5,579 bases of DNA from NCBI GenBank assembly GCA_913063005.1, contig CAJXZI010000147.1:1-5579 (forward strand), given 5' to 3'. The notes beneath the pieces were generated by a model that worked only from the letters and a program-made list of their open reading frames with translations, did not search any database and was not told the origin of the DNA. Shown in pieces: positions 1 through 4,658 of the stretch. The DNA is from an uncultured Halieaceae bacterium. GTDB lineage: Bacteria; Pseudomonadota; Gammaproteobacteria; Pseudomonadales; Halieaceae. Each line of letters opens with the position of its first letter. Positions within the stretch are counted from its first letter, which is position 1. The position numbers and the translations under genes are program-made.

Positions 1-1
1 G

Positions 2-763
2 AAAGAACGAGCACCATCCTATCAAGAGCGATATCTCTGGTTACCCTTAGAGGCCACGGCCGGTCTTGCTGACGGGCAGTTATACACCGGATCAATTACG
101 TTAACACCAGAGACAGCTCAACAGCTGGAGCTTGGGTTTGACTATGGCTCGCCAGGTTTTTCAATACAGCCTCGCTTTTTCATTCATAACATTTCCGATT
201 ACATTCAGGGTGTTGCCTCAGAGGTCGACAGCAACGCGGTAAGATTTGTCACCGCGATGAATGCGATGAACAATCTCAATCGGCAACTGCCGTTGGTTTT
301 CACTAATGTCGATGCACGTTTATATGGATTCGATACTGATTGGCGGTGGCAGTTAGCGGAGAACTGGGAGATTGGCGGTGTTCTAAGCTATGTGCGGGGA
401 AAACGACGTGACACCCGTGACAATCTGTACCGTATCGCACCCATTAACGCCACCCTTTGGATTTCCATGCGTGCGGCCTCTGTATTGTGGACTTTTGAGA
501 CCGAGGTTTACGGTCCACAACGCAATGTCAGCACCGTCAACCGGGAGTCCAAGTCCGCAGGATATGCTGTTGCCAACTTGGGTGCGGAGTGGGACATATC
601 CCAGGATCTGACATTGACACTAGGGGTTGAAAACCTGTTCGACAAAAAATACTCGCCTCACTTAGGCGGATACAACCGAGCGCTCAATCCCGATATCGGC
701 GTTATGGAACGATTACCTGCTCAGGGAACGAATGTATTTATTCGTGGTACTTACAAAATGTGA
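2..763 (+). CDS. TonB-dependent outer-membrane receptor, C-terminal part (5' end outside window)
   Basis: This frame is open from the left edge to a TGA at 761-763 and gives 253 residues. It is the end of a TonB-dependent receptor, which imports a scarce ligand such as a metal chelate through the outer membrane using TonB energy. Residues about 3-46 carry the family pattern RAPSYQERY, then GLADGQLYTGSITLTPETA and QQLELGFDY, typical of barrel strands where the receptor aligns with its homologues. Near the end, VENLFDKKYSPHLGGYNRA matches the usual NLFDK-Y--HL-GYNR block before the last strands. Alternating polar/hydrophobic strands fill the rest. The plug domain, TonB box and signal peptide lie outside the window. 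The internal Met at 257 is not a start, because clear receptor sequence precedes it. The chain ends in GTYKM, so the last residue is Met and not the usual aromatic. The ligand is unknown; the style recalls siderophore or copper-type receptors, which I hold only weakly. Confidence 0.93.
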   Translation, partial: KERAPSYQERYLWLPLEATAGLADGQLYTGSITLTPETAQQLELGFDYGSPGFSIQPRFFIHNISDYIQGVASEVDSNAVRFVTAMNAMNNLNRQLPLVFTNVDARLYGFDTDWRWQLAENWEIGGVLSYVRGKRRDTRDNLYRIAPINATLWISMRAASVLWTFETEVYGPQRNVSTVNRESKSAGYAVANLGAEWDISQDLTLTLGVENLFDKKYSPHLGGYNRALNPDIGVMERLPAQGTNVFIRGTYKM

Positions 764-801
764 GTGTCGCTCAATCTCATTCGCGATAGCTGATAAGGCT
801 A

Positions 802-1770
802 TTACTTGACAGACCACAGGGCTAGCACCGACCGAAGAGCGCTCACGAACGCCACTGGTTCGTCCAGCATTAAGTGGTGGCGAGCGCCGGGGATACCGAT
901 GAAAGGTATATCGGTGCCGCCCTTTTCACGCACGTAATCCGCAGAGTCGTCGTCAAAAAGGGCGCTATCCTGACCGTAGATATAGGCTTTGCGCCCGGGG
1001 GCTGCAACAACAGCTTCGGCTTGCCTGAGAATGCGGTCCCGCAGTGAGAAGTCACTATCGAAAACACTGGTACTGAATTTCCATGTCCAACCACCCTCAA
1101 CCTCTTTGAGCGAGTGATAGGCCATGTAATCGAAGAGGTAAGGCTCTCCACAGGGTTGGTTGGGCGAGAGTACAAAGCGCGACTTTGCGGCTGCGTAATC
1201 CGGGTACACCTTATTGGGTCGGCTGGTATCTGAACGCATCGGTCTGCCACCAGCAAAGTGGGCTTTAAGGCGCTCTAACCGGAGGACCATCAAGTCACAA
1301 ATAATTAAGCCACCGAATAATTCGTGGTGTTCGTTCATCGCCGCAATGCCAACATGGCCGCCGTAGGAGTGCGCGATAACAATGGGTTTTTGCGCGTGGT
1401 CAAACAGCCCTGTTTTTTGTGCGACGTCGACAACTTCCTGAGCGCGTACCGGGTCGGGGTACTCCTCACGAACGCCGGAATCACCCATGCCCGTCAGGTC
1501 GTAAGCAACTACATGGTAATTCTCGGCCAAGAATGGTGCGATGAAGGCCATGCAACGGGCGTGCGCTAAAAAGCCATGAAGGAGAAGAAGCGGTGGGTTT
1601 TCAGGATTGCCCCAACGAAAATAGTGAACGTCGCAGCCTTGTGACTCGATGAATCCCTCTTCGCGGGGCACTTGCAGAGCCCTTACCAACCAGTCGGGTG
1701 CATTCGGCGCATCCGGTGGTAGTTCTTTCTCGAGATCGCAAACTGTCGTTACCTGAGTTTTCATAAACAT
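802..1770 (-). CDS. alpha/beta-fold hydrolase
   Basis: The gene encodes 322 residues of a probably cytoplasmic alpha/beta hydrolase; no signal peptide is visible. The oxyanion-hole segment is LLLLHGFLAH (residues 61-70). The strand-loop AYDLTGMGDSG (89-99) is typical of the family. The nucleophile elbow is A-H-S-Y-G-G with Ser135, a small-residue variant of G-x-S-x-G. The likely acid is Asp268 in YGQD, and the likely catalytic His is His298 in GARHHLMLDEP. Residues about 160-250 form the cap region. Such enzymes cleave esters, lactones, epoxides or C-C bonds, and nothing here identifies the substrate. The frame is closed by a TGA seven codons upstream of the ATG at 1770, so translation starts there or at the Met two codons later (1764). 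No good Shine-Dalgarno is visible, and a hairpin lies just upstream. The gene is convergent with the receptor gene and follows the transporter by 174 bases on the same strand. Confidence 0.92.
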   Translation of the reverse strand: MFMKTQVTTVCDLEKELPPDAPNAPDWLVRALQVPREEGFIESQGCDVHYFRWGNPENPPLLLLHGFLAHARCMAFIAPFLAENYHVVAYDLTGMGDSGVREEYPDPVRAQEVVDVAQKTGLFDHAQKPIVIAHSYGGHVGIAAMNEHHELFGGLIICDLMVLRLERLKAHFAGGRPMRSDTSRPNKVYPDYAAAKSRFVLSPNQPCGEPYLFDYMAYHSLKEVEGGWTWKFSTSVFDSDFSLRDRILRQAEAVVAAPGRKAYIYGQDSALFDDDSADYVREKGGTDIPFIGIPGARHHLMLDEPVAFVSALRSVLALWSVK

Positions 1771-1773
1771 CCG

Positions 1774-1793
1774 TGCGATTCTTGCGAATCACA
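1774..1793 (-). promoter_or_regulatory. hairpin with GCAA tetraloop directly upstream of the hydrolase start
   Basis: Read on the minus strand, eight bases (TGTGATTC), a GCAA loop and GAATCGCA form an eight-pair stem with one G-U wobble. GCAA is a stable GNRA-type tetraloop. The stem ends three bases before the ATG at 1770, exactly where a ribosome binding site should be, and no purine-rich Shine-Dalgarno is seen there. It may limit translation of the hydrolase, or it may be chance. The pairing is read directly from the sequence; the role is inferred. Confidence 0.4.
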
Positions 1794-1849
1794 TAACTGC
1801 AGTGGGGTTAATTAAACGTGCTTCCTATACGCGTGAAGCTCCGTTTTGA

Positions 1850-1878
1850 GATCGCACATCATATAGAAAAATGCGATC
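1850..1878. repeat. inverted repeat GATCGCA-N15-TGCGATC in the hydrolase-transporter spacer
   Basis: Perfect seven-base arms at 1850-1856 and 1872-1878 flank a 15-base AT-rich spacer. With a two-base bulge the pairing extends by several bases into TTTGA/TCAAA. It lies about 80-110 bases upstream of the hydrolase start and 67 bases past the transporter stop. It could be an operator-like dyad for the hydrolase or a hairpin after the transporter. There is no T-tract after the stem in the minus direction, so a standard intrinsic terminator is unlikely. The rest of the 174-base spacer holds a TTAATTAA palindrome at 1808-1815 and no convincing promoter. Confidence 0.4.
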
Positions 1879-1944
1879 AAAGATTGTCATGGGTGTCATT
1901 CACTCACTCTATGGCGGTGACGGGGTAGCTTTATGGCCGTTTGT

Positions 1945-2817
1945 TCACCTTGTTTCTCTGCGTGCACCCACCATACATCCAACCATGATGAGACCTGTGC
2001 CTAAGAGTGTCTGCGCGGTAACTGTTTCGCCAAAGAACCACCATCCGAACATGGCTGCCCATACGAACGCGGTGTACTCCGTGGAGATAAGTCGTTGCGC
2101 TTCAGCGCGACGGTAGGCAATCGACATCAGTATGAGCGAGCCGATGGCTGCTGATCCCGCGAGGACGGCGCCTGCCCATTGCCATTCATTGGTGGGCATT
2201 AACAGCAAGAACGGCGCAAAGGGTGTTATGAATAGCAGTACAAAGGCGTTTTGATAAAACGTGATTTCCATCGGTTTGGCGATGAGTGCCAACTTCCGCT
2301 GGAGGATTAAATTCACGGCATACATCACCGCGAACACCAGCATGGCACTCACACCCAGAAAGTCGGTCTCTGCGTTCATGCTCAGGAGATCTCCACCGAC
2401 GACAACCATGACCCCGCCGAAGCCCAAAAGTGCTGCGAATTTCGAATTTGCACCAATCCGCTCACCCAAAAACGGTGCGGCAAGAAACAGGGCGATGATG
2501 GGGGCGATAAAGGTGAGCCCGATTGCTTGTGCAAGAGGCACGCGAGTGAGACCAAAAAAGAAGCAGTACATCATGACCGCGGTCAGCGCCGAGCGAATCA
2601 CGTGTAATCTGAACGCGGGACGACTTGGTCTTGGTGGTCGGGCGGGGAGATACAGCGCTGCCGCCAAAATCGCACCGGTCACGTTTCGCCAATACATTGC
2701 ACTGTAGGCACCCATGGCGAGCCCTTGGGCTTTCATCACTGCATCCAAAACCGAGTAGAGAAAAACGCCACCTAATGCGAGTCCAATCGGTAGATAGAGA
2801 TTCTGGTTTAAAGACAT
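1945..2817 (-). CDS. EamA/DMT-superfamily transporter, ten transmembrane helices
   Basis: The gene encodes 290 residues of an inner-membrane protein of the drug/metabolite transporter superfamily, the usual length for the EamA family. Ten hydrophobic segments can be read at roughly 10-28, 36-58, 72-91, 97-117, 126-144, 152-172, 184-206, 213-233, 244-262 and 268-285. They form two five-helix EamA repeats. The first repeat has the typical R----(A)-----F---L-----A-A-----P pattern and ends its fourth helix with FLGER (116-120). The second has the matching STEYTAFVWA and FFGE (261-264), followed by the LLGTGLIMVG helix. Members export amino acids, nucleosides or other small metabolites; the substrate cannot be read. 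The start at 2817 precedes the first helix by about nine residues. The best upstream purine run is AAGG at 2831-2834, 13 bases away, which is weak. It is co-directional with the downstream hydrolase but separated from the upstream oxygenases by 588 bases, so it may have its own promoter. Confidence 0.93.
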   Translation of the reverse strand: MSLNQNLYLPIGLALGGVFLYSVLDAVMKAQGLAMGAYSAMYWRNVTGAILAAALYLPARPPRPSRPAFRLHVIRSALTAVMMYCFFFGLTRVPLAQAIGLTFIAPIIALFLAAPFLGERIGANSKFAALLGFGGVMVVVGGDLLSMNAETDFLGVSAMLVFAVMYAVNLILQRKLALIAKPMEITFYQNAFVLLFITPFAPFLLLMPTNEWQWAGAVLAGSAAIGSLILMSIAYRRAEAQRLISTEYTAFVWAAMFGWWFFGETVTAQTLLGTGLIMVGCMVGARRETR

Positions 2818-2870
2818 AGTGAGTGCGTAACCTTGGGTATAGATATGCGAATCTGTCAGAGCGCGAGAAA

Positions 2871-2920
2871 CTCAACTTGAGGTTGAGCCCAGAGTCTGAG
2901 GGTTGACGGTTACTACGTCA
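2871..2920. promoter_or_regulatory. two short dyads upstream of the transporter gene (possible operator region)
   Basis: CTCAAC-TTGAG-GTTGAG at 2871-2887 is a six-base inverted repeat with a five-base spacer, and it overlaps an alternative CTCAA-C-TTGAG palindrome. TGACG-N7-CGTCA at 2904-2920 is a second perfect dyad. Both lie 54-103 bases upstream of the transporter start, a plausible place for regulator binding. I could not find a convincing -35/-10 pair with correct spacing next to them. The dyads are seen; their regulatory use is a guess. Confidence 0.25.
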
Positions 2921-2951
2921 CTACCTCAAAAGCGTATTGTTTAGCACTGGC

Positions 2952-2972
2952 TCAGCCCTTTTTTCGGGCTGA
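2952..2972. repeat. hairpin TCAGCCC-TTTTTTC-GGGCTGA
   Basis: This is a perfect seven-pair GC-rich stem with a seven-base loop of mostly T. It looks terminator-like in strength, but on neither strand is the stem followed by a T-tract; the T-run (plus) or A-run (minus) is inside the loop. On the minus strand it lies far downstream of the PhyH-type gene. It sits at the left end of the structured element described below and may be part of it. Confidence 0.45.
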
Positions 2973-2981
2973 ATGGTGATT

Positions 2982-3124
2982 GGGGCTGAGAGGCACATCT
3001 TGGAACCTTTCGCGGGACTCGCGCCCAACGATGGGTGAGCGCGACAGCCTTGCAGCCCCGGGCTTCATGTTGCCAAACAGCCTAACCCTCGGTACGCGAC
3101 TTGCCGGTCCTGAAGCAGCAGCCC
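2982..3124. ncRNA. candidate structured RNA or repeated intergenic element, strand uncertain
   Basis: No convincing gene explains this part of the 588-base gap between the transporter and the PhyH-type gene. It holds nested inverted repeats. GGGGCTG (2982-2988) pairs with CAGCCCC (3053-3059), and inside these AGGC (2991-2994) pairs with GCCT (3047-3050), giving a nearly continuous two-part stem. Within it, CGCG-GGACT-CGCG (3011-3023) can form a small hairpin. A second domain is closed by GCTTCA (3062-3067) with TGAAGC (3111-3116), with GGGCT/AGCCC (3060-3064/3120-3124) as a competing pairing. Translations in a plus frame and in an opposite minus frame both look like small hypothetical proteins I recall from many gammaproteobacteria. 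That suggests the nucleotide sequence is what is conserved. This recall is from memory and was not searched. I cannot assign a known RNA family. Confidence 0.35.
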
Positions 3125-3202
3125 TCGAATCCCTGATTGGGTCTTAATGGATATTGCGCCTGACGGATTAGCGGCGCTGAATGCGCATGAGACGGGTTGT
3201 GA

Positions 3203-3258
3203 CTCTCTCTACTATTTTTCTGGTTCTTTTTCCTTTTTCTTTTTCTGTTTCTGGTCTT
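3203..3258. repeat. polypyrimidine tract with TTTTTC repeats (plus strand)
   Basis: Positions 3224-3246 are 23 uninterrupted pyrimidines, mostly repeats of TTTTTC. Flanking bases from 3203 to 3258 are also strongly pyrimidine-rich, with only a few A and G. On the minus strand this is a purine-rich A/G tract. The bias is unlike any neighbouring coding sequence. It lies inside the gene-free gap and may belong to the same element as the inverted repeats to its left. From here to 3405 I see no gene, only a short AGCTT-ATC-AAGCT hairpin (3371-3383) and the ACCGATCGGT palindrome (3393-3402). Confidence 0.6.
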
Positions 3259-3405
3259 GGATCTTCACTTCAGCGGAGTTGACCAACGCTCATTGCGTTA
3301 CTGGGACTGCCAGTACGCGACGCACGCCATTTCTTGCACATAGGCCGTAAGGCTGTAGTGCAGGCATCCCAGCTTATCAAGCTTTCAGCTTTACCGATCG
3401 GTGGG

Positions 3406-4575
3406 TTAAATACTCAAGTCATCGCGGTTGTAATCATGCATGTCACGGCGCGCTGCATCGTTCCACTGAAATGTAAGCCCTGCTGTTTCAAAGGGTTGGT
3501 AGGTATAGGCCACCTCATCAGGGTAACGCTCCTTGCGTGCAGCGATTGCATACCCTAGTACCTTTGAACGTCGCGCAATGATTTCATCATCAAACACTTG
3601 CGCATCGCTATGGATCCCCCCTCCTTTAACACCCAGAACCGATGAGCGTTTGTGGAATCCAAAGTTGACGGTGAGACGAGGCTCGAAGCCACTGTTGGGG
3701 AACGAGCCATGCAGCGCCTGACGATTGCAAATGACGACATCGCCACGGTCACAGACTAAGGGGACCGCGCCTTCAATGCGCTCGCTTTTGGACTCTGAGA
3801 CTAGCTTGCTTATGTCAATTTTGCCCAGTTTATGACTCCCGGGCAGAACCCATACACCGTTGACCGCAGTGCTGCCGTACAGCTGAGCCATAAAGTTAAA
3901 GCCATGAATGTTCTCGTCAAATTCCGGGCTGTCCCAATGGGTTACACCGTCCTGGTGCCACGATACGGCGGCACCAATGCCGGGCTCTTTGATAAATAGC
4001 GCTTCGTTAAAGGGTGCAAAGTCTGGCCCGTTAATCGCCTCGGCGACCCTGAGAAGCTCTGGGTGGGCGTAGGTCCGTAAACAGGCATCCGAGAAACGCA
4101 GCGAGCCGAGTAAAATGAAGGGCGACGCGAGGGGTGCATCAGCGGTGGCCTCAGGCTCAAACATTTTTACCTGGTGCCTTCCGTTGGCTAGCTGTGTACC
4201 GCCCAGTGGATCTCCCAGTGGTTTAGACCAAACGAGGTGCGGGGTGTTGGAATCCACCCCAAGTGCGGGTCGGCCAAACTCGTCTACTCCGCTGTCGGGC
4301 GATATTGGAAACGTTTCTTTTAGCTCGATAATGTCGGTCTCAATGTCTAGGCATTCGGTTTCTGAGAGTACTTGAGTGAATACGTAAAACCCGTATTTGG
4401 AGTACGCCTCTGCTATGTGTTGAGCGAGCTTGCCCGACGCATCGAATTCGATCGGTCCTCGATTGTCGAGTGCAAGTGCAGCAGCTTGTCCCCCTATCAG
4501 GTATTCGCGCATTGCCTCCGCTTGCTCGCCGTAGCGTGCCGCGCAGGCATCAATCGATTTTGAAATGTCTTGCAT
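3406..4575 (-). CDS. phytanoyl-CoA dioxygenase (PhyH) family Fe(II)/2-oxoglutarate oxygenase
   Basis: The gene encodes 389 residues of a PhyH-type oxygenase, which uses Fe(II), oxygen and 2-oxoglutarate to hydroxylate an organic substrate, giving succinate and CO2. The iron-binding facial triad is visible: His207 and Asp209 in SWHQDG, and His289 in QALHGSFPNSG. Arg300 in PRLTVNFGFH, 11 residues after His289, is the likely 2-oxoglutarate carboxylate ligand. Human PHYH has the same His-to-Arg spacing (264 to 275). The strand VWVLPGSHKLGKIDI (241-255) is typical of the family core. At 389 residues it is longer than many bacterial members. The roughly 50-residue charged N-terminus before AQHIAEAYSKYGFYVFTQV looks like an extension. 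The ATG at 4575 is supported by GGGGGA seven bases upstream. It follows the Rieske gene by 83 bases on the same strand, so co-transcription is likely. Substrate unknown; there is no sign of ectoine hydroxylase specificity. Confidence 0.93.
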   Translation of the reverse strand: MQDISKSIDACAARYGEQAEAMREYLIGGQAAALALDNRGPIEFDASGKLAQHIAEAYSKYGFYVFTQVLSETECLDIETDIIELKETFPISPDSGVDEFGRPALGVDSNTPHLVWSKPLGDPLGGTQLANGRHQVKMFEPEATADAPLASPFILLGSLRFSDACLRTYAHPELLRVAEAINGPDFAPFNEALFIKEPGIGAAVSWHQDGVTHWDSPEFDENIHGFNFMAQLYGSTAVNGVWVLPGSHKLGKIDISKLVSESKSERIEGAVPLVCDRGDVVICNRQALHGSFPNSGFEPRLTVNFGFHKRSSVLGVKGGGIHSDAQVFDDEIIARRSKVLGYAIAARKERYPDEVAYTYQPFETAGLTFQWNDAARRDMHDYNRDDLSI

Positions 4576-4581
4576 GTAATT

Positions 4582-4587
4582 TCCCCC
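4582..4587 (-). promoter_or_regulatory. ribosome binding site of the PhyH-type gene
   Basis: On the minus strand GGGGGA lies six bases before the ATG at 4575, with an AT-rich spacer (AATTAC). It is the clearest Shine-Dalgarno-like site among the starts in this window and fixes the start of the PhyH-family gene. Confidence 0.6.
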
Positions 4588-4641
4588 GAGGCTTATCCCT
4601 CTTTTTGGTTTGCTATGTCGATGACGAAGTGAGCAGCGATG

Positions 4642-4658
4642 GTGACGAGCCTGGTCAC
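4642..4658 (-). repeat. inverted repeat GTGAC-N7-GTCAC right after the Rieske stop codon
   Basis: The arms at 4642-4646 and 4654-4658 pair perfectly around a seven-base loop. The stem begins immediately after the TAA of the Rieske gene (4661-4659 on the minus strand). No T-run follows, so it is not a standard terminator. A hairpin in an operon spacer can protect the upstream message or set relative expression, but that role here is speculative. Confidence 0.3.

Noticed and set aside
786..802. ATAGC-TGATAAG-GCTAT inverted repeat between the convergent receptor and hydrolase genes as a bidirectional terminator
   Set aside because: The stem has only five pairs, is AT-rich, overlaps the hydrolase stop codon and has no T-tract on either side.
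2903..2940. Plus-strand promoter TTGACG (2903) with TATTGT (2935) driving the structured element
   Set aside because: The spacing between the two hexamers is 26 bases, far from the 16-18 expected.
2952..2972. TCAGCCC/GGGCTGA hairpin as an intrinsic terminator
   Set aside because: The T-run lies in the loop and not after the stem, so the canonical mechanism does not fit on either strand.
3121..3137. CCTCGAATCCCTG, which recalls a tRNA T-loop (TTCGAATCC)
   Set aside because: The bases on either side do not pair into a five-base T-stem, and no acceptor, D or anticodon arm can be built around it.
3393..3402. ACCGATCGGT palindrome just past the PhyH-type stop codon as a terminator
   Set aside because: A gap-free ten-base palindrome has no room for a loop without losing most of its pairs, and no T-run follows. 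Only a DNA-binding site remains possible, with no supporting evidence.
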